Assembly: GCA_944326545.1 (NCBI GenBank)
Contig: CALVEH010000002.1
Location: 1 to 64,000, forward strand
Source: Candidatus Gastranaerophilales bacterium
Lineage (GTDB): Bacteria > Cyanobacteriota > Vampirovibrionia > Gastranaerophilales > Gastranaerophilaceae
Direction of reading: 5' to 3'
Length of the DNA: 64,000 nucleotides
Both the position numbers and the translations under genes were made by a program. Below, piece by piece: positions 15,201 through 21,132 of the stretch (its first letter is position 1; each line of letters starts with the position of its first letter). The notes beneath the pieces were generated by a model. It made no database searches, was not told the origin of the DNA, and saw nothing but the letters and a program-made list of their open reading frames with translations.

Positions 15201-16675
15201 AAATCATTACCAGCTTTAATTTGGGCCCCTTTATTAACATTAACAGATGACACTGTCTTTGAACCTAATGCATAATAAAGTTCTTGTGTTGTATCAAGAG
15301 CAGGAGCATATCTTTGTGATGATTTGTATAATGTATTAGCAATAGCATTTGAACTAATTTGAGCGTTATTACCTGCTATAAGCTGAGCACCTGAGTCAAT
15401 ATTAACCTCTGCTTTAGCTCTGGCACCCTCAAAATCAAATTTATCTCCACTAATAGCACCTTCTATCATTTGGCCAATAGCACTGGAGAACATACTATCC
15501 AAAATAGTAGTATTTGTTGCAATGTAATCAACTTTACTTGTAGCACTTATATCAATATTGTTAGATGCTTTGAGAATTGCGTTGCTTATATCCACGGTAG
15601 CAAAATTAGTATCATTATGAGCATTTGCATTTGTAGCATCACTTGGAATTGAATTTTGTATTGTAGATTTTAAGGCAGAAGTTAAATAATCGCCATCAAC
15701 GCCTAGTTTTTGTAGTTCTTCAGGTAAAAGATTTTTATCTAACCATTCTCCTGTCTCTGAATTTACAAGTTCATTTAAAAGATACTCTTTTCCTTCTATT
15801 GTAAGTTTTTCAGTTAAACCAGGATTTACAGCTTGTTTAATGGACTGAGCTTTAATAACTATATTACCGTTAGGATCTTTAGAAAATCCTGTACCACTTT
15901 TAATATCATTACTTACAAGTGCATCAAAAAGTTTGCCAGCAGCCTCTGTTGAAGCAAGCTTTGCATTAACATTTTGACCGCCGTTTGTAACTGCATTATT
16001 GTTGACACCAGCAAGAATACCAGCTTTATTATCAACAGTATTTCCAACCCTTATATTTTTAGCAACTAGCTCCACACCTTGACGTGCAATAATTTTACCT
16101 TGAACATCTATAGCAGGGATGATATTACCTTTTTCATCTTTTATCAAAGCCATGTCAGAAGCTTTTAATACAGCAAGATTGTTTTCATGTGTATAGCCTT
16201 CAGGTAACACACCACCAATTGCAGAATCAGCAATATACTTGGTATAAGCTTGTTGTGTCGGCGCTATTGCTGTTAAGGCACCAACATTTAAAACACCTGA
16301 AGCACCAACAACCATACCTTGAGGTGAAACAAATATAGCATGCCCGCCTATATTGCCATTACTTAAAACACCATTTAAAATCCCGTTAATTATAATTCTA
16401 CTATCAACAAGGTTAACAAATTTGCTAATATCTCCACCATTTTTTGCATAGAATAAAAGGTTAGCAACATCGCCTTTTGAAAGCTCAAAATTACCGTAGT
16501 GTCTAAACCCGAAATCACCACTGACATGATCAGGATGTATATCATAATGTCCGTTAGCGGAAACATCAACACCTGTAATTTGTGTGGCAAATGCAGGTAA
16601 CACCATCGTTTGCTGCATTAAAAATAAGAAAGTTAAAAATGATGCAAAAAACTTCTTAAAACAAATATTTTTCAT
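215..16675 (-). CDS. Giant two-partner-secretion filamentous adhesin (LktA-like TpsA) with C-terminal PilZ-like domain
   Basis: This 5486-residue exported adhesin is presumably threaded across the outer membrane by the divergent TpsB at 16849. A Sec signal peptide ends near residue 30 (LPAFA). Residues about 31-250 form a TPS/haemagglutination-activity domain, with INGILNG at 96-102 and a GGHAIFVSPQGMVVGASG stretch. A very long array of Gly/Ala/Asn/Val-rich beta-helix-like repeats follows. Residues about 3630-3890 are a predicted coiled coil. Asn/Thr/Gly-rich repeats resume near 4100-4750 and include a near-identical 146-residue-period duplication. The last ~125 residues look like a PilZ domain: RDSIR (R5374, R5378) is RxxxR and NISRGG (N5408, S5410, G5413) is the [DN]xSxxG signature. 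A PilZ end on an exported adhesin is odd. The start is the only Met giving a full signal peptide. The family is firm. Ligand and exact topology are unknown. Confidence 0.9.
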   Translation of the reverse strand: MKNICFKKFFASFLTFLFLMQQTMVLPAFATQITGVDVSANGHYDIHPDHVSGDFGFRHYGNFELSKGDVANLLFYAKNGGDISKFVNLVDSRIIINGILNGVLSNGNIGGHAIFVSPQGMVVGASGVLNVGALTAIAPTQQAYTKYIADSAIGGVLPEGYTHENNLAVLKASDMALIKDEKGNIIPAIDVQGKIIARQGVELVAKNIRVGNTVDNKAGILAGVNNNAVTNGGQNVNAKLASTEAAGKLFDALVSNDIKSGTGFSKDPNGNIVIKAQSIKQAVNPGLTEKLTIEGKEYLLNELVNSETGEWLDKNLLPEELQKLGVDGDYLTSALKSTIQNSIPSDATNANAHNDTNFATVDISNAILKASNNIDISATSKVDYIATNTTILDSMFSSAIGQMIEGAISGDKFDFEGARAKAEVNIDSGAQLIAGNNAQISSNAIANTLYKSSQRYAPALDTTQELYYALGSKTVSSVNVNKGAQIKAGNDLIIHAQSQNAHNIKIKNPTSTIGSTIDKVVGIPNIQVIILANQVEADTTAAIHSGAIIEAANVEVDAVNHSSISSNVQALANITPDANSGAAVAVNINNTHINTNALIDTKINTHDKGSVSVNAQNLYMGSTIAKADVTSDAPKKNFIDKMKSQILSKVVDKFAGLLDMGGNGPIIDTSGLPNVSVATVINDSNVNTTATIGKNAAIHADDVKVNANTIDLTVNNATSNVKIESKKDDSGSSGVSGFIPNPGVAVIVNEQNNSTKAVIESGTASNHATASNHATVVANNKLDVNATTELPRNSATIEFILNLLQTGYDLTNLPSDAIGNIEAEWGEDWDIRLLLQGITNPVGEVSADISNVLTGFKTNVKDSKGLAGFFNNWAATTSKTTEGMGLSASVISSAVNNDTVAQIGQYADVSGGDVVVNAANKTVQYNAAGDINKLLILPSGAASGANGVGGNVIVESVTNNTKALIDNNAKVNVKGNVDVLSGTENQFVTVVNTGSKASGKDGFSISGSVTVQNFDGTTSSSVGKALIKANNLNVKVGDAKLNELAKAGDQFSWDKIWEDLPTDGNFDVGFDPDLSSPTISNFGGIDETSGLLSFKEQSTTIKDGISNILFAGATSEQELQGGSGSSSSGGAVGASVNVSLFDRVVSATIADGANITLNDSLNVEADSRTQSLNLAFAGAFAGGVKVEKPGASSGGILNSALSKTGDVFNKIKNKLASTSTDNSVSTDKNISVDGKDYKVDSNNDLKDANGNALKDSNGNNVKYQGSTGKEAGSLDNLDASKGHANNISVAAAGSVNTQINESVVKAEIGNATINVGNNVNVEASQATKSLNIGGGVANAATVGAGAAVNFIQNSNQTIASIDGTNIIFNKNLTNNNKLNVKANESNDNIQVAIGVGVGKKDKDDTTTTVVAGGSFNADVLENSVAATIQNATVSNNADGKIDVDVDAENHSTAYKGAGGLAVSAGKGGSTSVGAGMGGNLNIINKNTEAKIQDSTLNNLNNVSVAANKDSSKLTEDLVSVGVSGTVITGAQNGYTFSGAMATDVIENEVSAIVDNSTIVASGDLDAFANNNFRNINTAGALGFSTASTGVGIGIGAIVSVINNTVTAALQNNYKINANSVDVNAKNNEDLYFLAANMGVQTGSGIPVSVNGIVNVIQNNVNASIISSNVTSAATTNVIADYDNSIQGATVVGAASNAGVATIGANVLSNTLLSSNTAQVLGSNVSSTGKLTVKSTSDGNIDIIPVAAAISGSGTVAAAANVGVNVVSNTTTAKIDKDSTNKKSTVSANDIDVVASDNTKSRSRGGTIAATGGTAGVGGSILADVYTKNVDAHIDNATITNGGNIKVDASAKNIFGAENPSDITLGSLTEKVEAGEDIANSDGFENWDMTFDVAGGNTAGVSGSLISKNVINNVNSYIGSNVEIQNAGSVDVLASNKTVADVIVGNVTGAGTAAVGGSVFSNVNVSDVNAYISNGAKIGTVSKVGNINVDAESSQVYKSIMFIVGGAGAASVNGSINSNIVANTTNAYIGNGVNINSNGSLIVDASDSMDIESVNIGVGGAGGASIGGVVYVDVLANKVNAVVGKNAANGQKAGNINVGSDVLISANNNQNFKANIALIKGSGAASVDGVAISNTMASEVNAGIENTTLKTTNGKIDVKANNDFNKDKETTGIGSLFGKDSINSSDVTALLPLVGIVNVAGSGGFGVGANVIANVVSTAVSAYVNNATVSSTKGLNVSANSTMNTYDAVISTTFGSAAGVGITGVNNIYSGTTKAAIEGSTVENGSVSVVANDLFNLNTVVFSIAGAVAGAAVSGVENANVIENNVIANIINTGINYASTVSVNAQNSVYINDILAAASVAATGAGVNLIPVVNQFTGKTEAKIEGGSVKGADTNVSAKTIANVNAGIVGATGAVTGASLGGYTVTNIFDNDIHAKINGTTITKAKSTSVNAESDIDISDSLASAGLAGIGANALANVLVNVINNNVTAYIADSSIQGGSVSSFAKQSTNINNNAYAGGAVGAGANAVINTVVNSFENNLISYIDNTSLEGVSTVSVVADSDENLENTNIGVSVAELGASIGSNTIVNYIENTTKAYIDAKDKSMNASDKVSVTANDQILVDNKLGLLAVGTEAVGASVNVNVINNAVVSELLTTQGGKINAGNVEVLADSVIGMDNSIANAVGGVAGIAANVVVNSIGGKVDFSGTSELNSSKINDSLAKINGNSNNIQYEKDGQTKTASYNLTSGTIKDGTKANINGNVTVTGKNSDGDAIKVAASNKLKGYNDDTFSSNNIGAGVGLAAMGASVLVTNMKYKTDAEISGGSITASSGNVKVDAVSNVKAEVDVVDATVGVVGIKGGVGYFNNAAQTIAKVSDATINSKGNLLVNANSNDNIDVDVLSVLGAGVGANVSVSIAETSNNVQSLVSGNVDIDANDVNVLASNTSNLTSKLDTKAGGGLTVDVAVNRTKSDAITHALINATGTIDSNNMNIIASSDGISATTTMSLGTYSIIGVDVANQGAVVNSEFMSGIDNAQITVNNKGKTNIASGVKKSDNTKAALMKAEVISQKSQVSLADVSVTKLNASVNSKTEAKLNTGNFTTKDLEISSLADRDALVGNSSNSLGAISVKSLDMNASAKGSNTIDISGHNTITGNAQVNLADDAYTNTQMLNANLSIVNVGVNESVSEIDTDTTINIGGTLAMNDMNVSSKVSRNSYNSVESDGTSFVGVQNYKITTTTQGDSNVNITANATNQDFNNGLSVIANAVNTAESIMGESANALVAISKNLSGNTVNASNNINVKGAKFDSKGDFNLSAKNENRVLMKRSTTQNGVYVNSGGSLYNNMTSLSKVNVQDGSDIKANNVNISSTAEIGTKENENIAYTIKAAGGIVETTTTIDNNVSQTSEVNVKNSNITAKSNMNVNVDTNSAFSQSVNASGSGFVANVNGFSNLTVTNNNIFNVLNNSTIAGDYLNIALDSSNTLKNNVDLNANHFGFRDIDATSNITLNVNNLINNEGHIRAGSLAQFDFMKNSTNILDQDVKITVDAAIPTSVVDGKVVYAVNNKLIVAKNADIISSKDVIVNYSSGNSQLTSDMIEDLTCRIVFGIPIHTVNRYSRIDNKLTNALQLDGVIKAGDSAQRYMYIDKDGNIDVAKLKGFLEDEYKIVDAANISGEQLTQDTIKGLQKEAQNLKDKISKLDGQIADNDAIIVSYKEKLTEINDLLNKVNNAISVESAANQLKSEVQTAVVGSGDNQISQELFDQIWAKAGELDDAGNSQGIASIAKEILKDQENLDNKVKAIEDAYNTAKGDFTESNGYTLYNGQIVLGNTDEDKNNAINDLQSGKTSLESIIAQFESVNKGYQDNRDSLNNSLTSVNDQISYLIDNPLSDLNIEKAAIEFANLTVPNAKIQLNGIEKADVKGSGEFRLVTAGLGIDNYSNRDLVFKNINLDNYSLAGLIIGGTNYNYLANSSTPVNDNVYLKTEGDIDGIVINNYYDHMNPTLEDSIASNIIFNGSITASGDLLDIWNESGNIEFNAPVSVNSKDIVATQGNVTYNGANSSFDVKAGDRIIAGQNIDINAKNIKIDGTLKAGYGDRNLTITDDMLNNLVVDPTTGEKNMVNLGGSDKSSYLNTTNNIKVLYKDGKLLVFNTKQEGGNVNLTGSVTGNGSVTYTDGYATVSIDNQTDKQLVINTLENNRMNGSFDNRGTITNITNQGSLLADTTIKSNGFIEVLGSIKNGLGFKNGDSVSVLNINGQNGILVDKKLDEIGIVVPTIESYGNTNITNANTNSGVVVDGVIKTSNGNTTITNDGSMGVSIAGTIDSELGNVYITNSGVNGTKITGLITNTAENISITNDAGKLTIFGTVQNQGKDLLITNNGDAGAEISGLVSNSGTASTITINNTKGALNITETAIVQNNSQLKEDNMKISNSGEGLLSIFGKVLNIGKGNTVIDNTNITSGVVVAGNVENASGNVSLKNEGNQGSTISGKIKNSKGSTTVTNNGGKLLVSGTVENAGTGVTLTNNGEDGTEISGLVSNSGTASTITINNTKGALNITETAIVQNNSQLKEDNMKISNSGEGLLSILGKVLNIGKGNTVVDNTNTASGAVVAGTVKNNQGNISIDNNGNSGITLKNTALVENAGGNLFIDNKNINSGIVTENGSKVVNNNGKLTVNNEGASGMSLAGSIQNKKGVTVITNNNDAETSSIILATTGRITNNDGKISISNKGTKEIGIAVEGIISAIKQDIEIINENSDISIGEYDSNNDFYINTQNGSITITQVNGDILNGIVDPDTQNKNQNHDLGKPDKAYKTLISSSGNLNLSVTDGNIGSDTHALEGKESGFGVNASTRDYTESINVKVNGVVKANATNNGNALINIRAKNSDLKVDNITSDGNVMLTAADWKQKDQNPTPADDAYFHGYSIINAASDKSKANVTGRNISLIGSDNVGVKDNKLTYYQLDGGSISAMAENDLYISGMGNNDNFWQLITKRGNMGLEFTGDAIIREITAGKHLEIVSKGANLTIYDLGKVTNMAPDDDILYPHDRITITSVAPETVDIRVLDINPDTRVNPNDANSTLNIYNAYIKGQSNGKPDVTLRADNIIAHAYDAASSVVSNKDRPNGFDATEGRLYANDYMNPDSEKNLKATGFNTVGKGDKLVFDIQGVSPDDVVNAGGKESDRNYKPQDVEQTMTIFNNPVGFKETVYKAKDVTLSLNSASTSPTDNRGMELLKFYSDNAYVDTKDLNLHISDGFITNYAEFRNGNRGGQGGGHFVDTANGYRWLTIVDNDYYRNIANDFGIPVTSQLYTKLTGSFALNMGNVIALETKAPVVHYNPYEVIVLPRTENSFYRLTYKDDKIQKTTTTPEFADIDKSTYKPTKRDSIRFEIAKGDGYVMVSNKKDKKEKRKRIIAIENISRGGLAVVHDGSLVKGEKFVIDLDYHNIKASPEVEVVRVTGDKAGLKFINLDKATANKILYMNMYMAETSSNKVSQN
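2961..3103. repeat. Perfect 143-bp direct repeat, copy 1 (within adhesin gene)
   Basis: The 143 bases are identical to 3399-3541, at an offset of 438 bp (146 codons, in frame). Similarity continues on both sides with scattered substitutions. It encodes residues about 4525-4572 of the adhesin and reflects a recent internal duplication or gene-conversion event. Confidence 0.9.
3399..3541. repeat. Perfect 143-bp direct repeat, copy 2 (within adhesin gene)
   Basis: Identical to 2961-3103. It encodes residues about 4379-4426. Recombination between the copies would remove or add exactly 146 codons without breaking the frame. Confidence 0.9.
14353..14388. repeat. 18-bp exact tandem duplication in the adhesin
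   Basis: Two adjacent identical 18-mers (14353-14370 and 14371-14388) duplicate six codons, giving ASNHAT twice in the protein. It is in frame and looks like replication slippage. Confidence 0.85.
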
Positions 16676-16848
16676 ACAAAATCCCTATTTTATAACTTAT
16701 TAAACCAGTTTAAATTAACCCCAAAAGTGTTTCAGCAAATTATAACAAATTATCACGATTTCTTTAAAAATCGTTACATGCTATTACAAACAACAAGTTT
16801 TAAGTTAGTATATACAAGTGTCTCTAAAAAAGAAGTGGAAAAGGGTTA
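16676..16848. promoter_or_regulatory. Shared divergent control region of the tpsA-tpsB pair
   Basis: Only 173 bp separate the two divergent starts, so both promoters must lie here. A direct repeat CAAATTAT occurs at 16736-16743 and 16746-16753, a 10-bp period (one helical turn). Next to it is a perfect inverted repeat ACGATTT-N6-AAATCGT (16755-16774). Such symmetry would suit a regulator-binding site. The tpsB side has TTACAA (16784-16789) and TATATA (16809-16814), with a rather long spacer. The promoter assignment is tentative. Confidence 0.45.
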
Positions 16849-18858
16849 ATGCAAAAATATATAAAAAGTTTTATTCTACTTGCAGTGTTTATGTCAATGC
16901 TGTTGTCTGGTACTGCAAATGCAGAACCAATTGGTGGCTATGTTCCCGCTGAGTTAAATTATGGCGGAGCATTGATGAATCACGACATGATGATGATTAA
17001 AGAAAAACAACGCCAAAGAGATGAAGCAGAAGATTTTCAAAACTTTCAAGAGAGGAAAAAACACAAAGACAAAAAAGAAAGTGTTATAAACGACAATTCT
17101 GACAGCACTGAAAAAATATACGATGAAGAATCATCTAAAAAATTAAAAGAAGAACACCAAAAATTACAAGAAGAAAAAGCTAAAAAAAAATCTTTTTTTA
17201 AAAGAAAAAAAAAGAAGCAAGACTCACAACCCGAAGAATCTACCAATTCAGAAATAACAGAAAAAACAGAAACAACTACAACGATCAAAGCTAAAGTTGA
17301 TAAATCTCCAATGCAAGACGGAAAGGTCTACATAAGAGCTGTTGCAGTCACAAACTCTAAAATCCTTTCTGACATGGAGATTCAATCTTTAACAGACAAT
17401 GTTATCGGCAAATATGTGACATTTGATGACTTAGAAAAGCTCGTTGTAGACTTCAACTATATTTATGCATCCAAAGGCTACGTAACGGCTAGGGCATTTT
17501 TACCACCGCAAACAATAGAAAACGGCGTAGTAAAAATAAACCTTGTTGAAGGTACAGTAGGTGAAATAACTGTATCTGATAACAAATACACGAGTAGCAA
17601 TTACGTAAAAAAAAGAATTTCTGCTAAAAAAGGAGACATATTTGAAATTGTCGAACTAGAACAAGACATACTTAAGTTCAACAAATATAACGACGGCATA
17701 AAACTAAAAGCAAACCTCAACAAGGGTAAAGAAATTGGAACAACAGATATAAACATAAAAGCAGAAGAAAGATTCCCTTTTAGAGTCACTGCTCTTATGG
17801 ACAATGCGGGTAGAAAAACCATTGGCGAATTAAGAGGCGGACTTATGGCACAAGCAGACAGCTTGTTCCATCAAAGAGACCGTTTAACATTAGGCTCATA
17901 TGCAAGCAGACACTCTGTAACACCATTTGCTGATTACAATATTCCAGTTAACAAACACGATGGTAGAGTCGGGTTCTTATTTTCTTCAAGCTACGCTCAA
18001 ATTGGAGAAGGTCCATATAAAATATTTGATATAGAAAGCCGTTCATTCAACTATTCGCTATACTATACTCACCCACTTATAAGAAAACCAAATTTTGAAT
18101 TAAACGGTTATGCAGGTATTAACTATAAAACAGCCTCAACAGCTTTTGGCGGGTACACAATTAACAGAGATAAAATATCAAGCGCAGAAGTAGCCTTAAA
18201 TGCCAGATACGATACAAAACGAGGTATTTGGTATTTAAATCAAGGTGCATATCAAGCATTTCCTATTTTCGATGACACATCAAAATACTTCAAATACACA
18301 GGTAGTTTAATAAGATTACATGATTTTGGGCACGGTATTGTCGGTCAATTCAGAGGTATGTACCAATTTTCACCTCAAGATGTTATCCCTTATATAGACC
18401 AATTCCAAGCTGGTGGTTTGGCGACAATAAGAGGTTACTCAGAAGGTCTTTTGATTGGTCGTTCAGGTTACATAATTAGTACAGAACTTTTATTCCCAAT
18501 TGCACCGCAAAAAATATCGATTAAAAAGAAAAGCGAAAAAAGGGAAATACCTTTTGTCGGAAGATATGTTAAAGGTATTGTATTTGTTGACCACGCAGGG
18601 ATTTATCCTTTTAAAGGAGAAGGCCCAGGAGCTCAAAGTTACAACCAAAGTGACTATATGTTAAGTATGGGTCTAGGTTTAAGAATTACACTACCAGGTG
18701 ACGCAACTGCAAGATTATATTGGGGTTGTCCTTTAATGCATAACCCTCACGAAACTTATTACAGAAACCCACGTTTCAGTTTTGAAATATCACTTTCACC
18801 TGATATTGATAAGATTCTTAAATACAGAAAAAGCCTAAAAAATAAAGAGACTTTGTAA
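16849..18858 (+). CDS. TpsB outer-membrane transporter (FhaC/ShlB/HecB family)
   Basis: This 669-residue outer-membrane beta-barrel exports TpsA-type adhesins. A signal peptide ends near residue 26 (SGTANA). Residues about 50-150 are a highly charged Lys/Glu low-complexity segment containing KRKKKK, which is unusual in a periplasmic linker. A POTRA domain follows (about 155-250, with NGVVKINLVEG). The C-terminal barrel carries the family motif near GLATIRGYSEG (the [V/I]RG[Y/F] tip-loop motif of TpsB proteins). It is divergent from, and obviously paired with, the adhesin at 215-16675. Two A9 tracts and a T7 tract in the linker codons are potential slippage sites. The start is supported by the signal peptide and the purine-rich GGAAAAGGG upstream. 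Confidence 0.93.
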   Translation: MQKYIKSFILLAVFMSMLLSGTANAEPIGGYVPAELNYGGALMNHDMMMIKEKQRQRDEAEDFQNFQERKKHKDKKESVINDNSDSTEKIYDEESSKKLKEEHQKLQEEKAKKKSFFKRKKKKQDSQPEESTNSEITEKTETTTTIKAKVDKSPMQDGKVYIRAVAVTNSKILSDMEIQSLTDNVIGKYVTFDDLEKLVVDFNYIYASKGYVTARAFLPPQTIENGVVKINLVEGTVGEITVSDNKYTSSNYVKKRISAKKGDIFEIVELEQDILKFNKYNDGIKLKANLNKGKEIGTTDINIKAEERFPFRVTALMDNAGRKTIGELRGGLMAQADSLFHQRDRLTLGSYASRHSVTPFADYNIPVNKHDGRVGFLFSSSYAQIGEGPYKIFDIESRSFNYSLYYTHPLIRKPNFELNGYAGINYKTASTAFGGYTINRDKISSAEVALNARYDTKRGIWYLNQGAYQAFPIFDDTSKYFKYTGSLIRLHDFGHGIVGQFRGMYQFSPQDVIPYIDQFQAGGLATIRGYSEGLLIGRSGYIISTELLFPIAPQKISIKKKSEKREIPFVGRYVKGIVFVDHAGIYPFKGEGPGAQSYNQSDYMLSMGLGLRITLPGDATARLYWGCPLMHNPHETYYRNPRFSFEISLSPDIDKILKYRKSLKNKETL

Positions 18859-18958
18859 ATATATATTACAAAAATCGACTTTTTTGAAATAACGTAAACT
18901 CAAAAAGTTTTATATAACTATCAGTTAAAAATACTGACTATAAGTTCATTTAGAATGG

Positions 18959-18980
18959 AAAGGGGCGAAGAGCCCCTTTC
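18959..18980 (+). terminator. Terminator after tpsB
   Basis: A perfect 8-bp stem AAAGGGGC/GCCCCTTT has a 5-nt GAAGA loop and is followed by a T-rich tail (CTTCTTGATT). It sits 100 bp past the tpsB stop. Confidence 0.65.
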
Positions 18981-19059
18981 TTCTTGATTAAATTAACAAT
19001 AGAATTATGATATGCACCCAATTTTGGCTTATAAATATTTTTATAATAATATATAAAAT

Positions 19060-20415
19060 ATGAATCAAGATTTAAAAAGAACATTATCTCTCCCCGATGC
19101 TATATCTATTGTTGCTGGTTCAATGATAGGTTGCGGGATATTTATAGTATCAGCAGATATCGCAAGACAAGTTAACTCCGGATTGTTACTCATAATAATC
19201 TGGATATTAGCAGGTTTTATAACTCTTTGTGGAGGTTTGTCTCTATGCGAACTCGCATCAAATATAACAGATGAAGGCGGACAATACGTCTATCTAAAAA
19301 AAATATTTAATGAAAAAATTGCATTTTTATATGGTTGGACATTATTTCTGGTAATTCAAACAGGAACAATCGCAGCTGTATGTGTTGCTTTTGCAAAGTT
19401 TTTCGGCATTCTTGTACCTTTTATAAGCACAGAAAATTTAGTATTACACATTGGATTTTTAAAGCTATCAACACAACAAGTTTTTGCAATTTTTACAGTA
19501 ATATTCCTAAGCTACCTTAATTCAAGGGGTATAAAATATGGAGTAATCACACAAAATATATTTACAATAACCAAAGTTCTTTCTATAGCAGGGCTAATAG
19601 GCGTTGCGTTGTTGTTTGGGTTTAATGCAAATACACTGCAAATGAATTTTCATATGCCAATACAATTTAATTTTCAGCTCATAAACACAATGGCAGTTGC
19701 AATCGTAGGAGCATTATTTGCATCAATAACTTGGAATAACATAACTTTTATAGCAGGTGAAGTTAAGCACCCACAAAAAAACATTCCTAAAGCTATGATT
19801 TTTGGCGTAGCTCTTGTAGTCTCATTATACTTACTTATGAATTTGATTTACCTTGGTGTTTTGCCTTTCGAAGCTATACAAAATGCCCCACAAGATATAG
19901 TTGCAGCAAGAACAATTGGAGAAATTTTCGGCAATATAGGTAGAGATATCATAGCTGTTATAATAATGATTTCAGCTTTTGGATGTGCAAACGGAATGAT
20001 ATTAACAGGATCCAGAGTTTATTACAAAATGGCAAAAGACAGAGCCTTTTTCAGACCATTGGCTTTAATCAACAGAAAAACAAGAGTTCCTGTTAATTCA
20101 TTGTGGGCACAATGTATATGGATTTGTATATTAATATTATGGGGCAACTATTCAGAGCTATTAGATTTTGTAATATACGCTTCTCTTATATTCTATATTC
20201 TTGTTACTGCCGGTGTTTTTGTATACAGAAAAAAATTTCCTAACGAAAATAAGAAATTTAAAATTAACAACTTTTTCCCAATAACATTCTTAATTATTGC
20301 CAGTTACATTGTAATCTGCTTGTCAATTTATAAGCCCTTATACACAATACCGGGATTGTTAATTACAATCGCCGGCATTCCTGTGTTTAAGATATGGAAA
20401 AATAATAATAAATAA
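19060..20415 (+). CDS. APC-family amino-acid permease
   Basis: This 451-residue inner-membrane transporter has about 12 hydrophobic helices. Near the N-terminus it has GSMIGCGIF, the unwound TM1 substrate-binding motif (GSxIGxGIF) of the amino acid-polyamine-organocation superfamily. Length and layout fit the LAT/SteT/AdiC-like antiporter and permease group. The substrate cannot be read from sequence. It is a single gene, convergent with the gene ending at 20425 with only 9 bp between the stops and no obvious hairpin there. No good Shine-Dalgarno precedes the ATG; the upstream sequence is nearly pure A/T. Confidence 0.85.
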   Translation: MNQDLKRTLSLPDAISIVAGSMIGCGIFIVSADIARQVNSGLLLIIIWILAGFITLCGGLSLCELASNITDEGGQYVYLKKIFNEKIAFLYGWTLFLVIQTGTIAAVCVAFAKFFGILVPFISTENLVLHIGFLKLSTQQVFAIFTVIFLSYLNSRGIKYGVITQNIFTITKVLSIAGLIGVALLFGFNANTLQMNFHMPIQFNFQLINTMAVAIVGALFASITWNNITFIAGEVKHPQKNIPKAMIFGVALVVSLYLLMNLIYLGVLPFEAIQNAPQDIVAARTIGEIFGNIGRDIIAVIIMISAFGCANGMILTGSRVYYKMAKDRAFFRPLALINRKTRVPVNSLWAQCIWICILILWGNYSELLDFVIYASLIFYILVTAGVFVYRKKFPNENKKFKINNFFPITFLIIASYIVICLSIYKPLYTIPGLLITIAGIPVFKIWKNNNK

Positions 20416-20424
20416 TTTACTCGA

Positions 20425-21132
20425 TTATACGTTTCTCATAAATTTTGGTGGTTTGTATGCATCTGTATAGAAATCAAATCTAGCAGATTCGTTTACTGAG
20501 TTAGTAGATTTTGCATCATCTTTTTTTGATGTTTTATCTTCTGTATTTTCAGCAGATGCTAACTTGCCTGCCTTCTTCATTTCATATTTTTCAAATTGAG
20601 CTTTGATAACGTCAGCCAAAGGTGTAGCAACACTTGGAGTGATTACACGTTTGCAGATAATTTGAGAAGCAACAAGTGTTGCGATAACTGCAAATCCTGC
20701 TCTTGCCCATTTACTAGACGTTTTACCGAGAATATTTTCTACTGATTTTAAATCGCAATCAATATTTTTTGCTTTCAATTTATTATACAAAGCTTCAGCA
20801 GAAGATTTGTTGAAATATTTAGCATAACGTTTGTTAAAAATATGATCAGAAGCTTTTTCAATCAAAGGTTTTGATAATATCGGAACAATAACGTTAACCA
20901 AACCGTTAGATAAGTCAATAGAAGCAACGAAAGTTCTTTTATCTTCCGGAATCTTTTTGTTGTGGTAACTTTGAGTTGTATAATAGTAACAATTCAAAGC
21001 ATCCTTAGTAACTGTTGAAACTAACGCCAAAGTTGCAGCTGCCTTGGTTGGGTTATCAGGCAACCACTTTTTCATAAACTTAGTATTGAATAAGTTGTTA
21101 TATAAATTTCTACCACTAATTACAGGAGCCAT
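20425..21132 (-). CDS. Unknown membrane protein, second gene of a coupled pair
   Basis: I do not recognise a named family for this 235-residue protein. Two hydrophobic helical stretches flank a polar KKIPEDKRTF segment (residues about 30-95). Another hydrophobic helix follows (about 140-160), then KRVITPSVATPLADVI, and the last 50 residues are Lys/Ser/Asp-rich and probably disordered. The helix-polar turn-helix layout and the TP-(I/L)A ending resemble the protein at 57857. Its ATG overlaps the previous stop by one base, with a strong AAAGGAGG ribosome-binding site inside the end of that gene, so the pair is translationally coupled. It probably acts at the inner membrane together with its partner. 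Confidence 0.6.
   Translation of the reverse strand: MAPVISGRNLYNNLFNTKFMKKWLPDNPTKAAATLALVSTVTKDALNCYYYTTQSYHNKKIPEDKRTFVASIDLSNGLVNVIVPILSKPLIEKASDHIFNKRYAKYFNKSSAEALYNKLKAKNIDCDLKSVENILGKTSSKWARAGFAVIATLVASQIICKRVITPSVATPLADVIKAQFEKYEMKKAGKLASAENTEDKTSKKDDAKSTNSVNESARFDFYTDAYKPPKFMRNV

Noticed and set aside
1376-15652. Many plus-strand open frames of 60-250 codons opposite the adhesin
   Set aside because: They are antisense shadows of the long repetitive minus-strand gene, rich in Leu/Pro/Phe and Thr, with no ribosome-binding sites or known domains.
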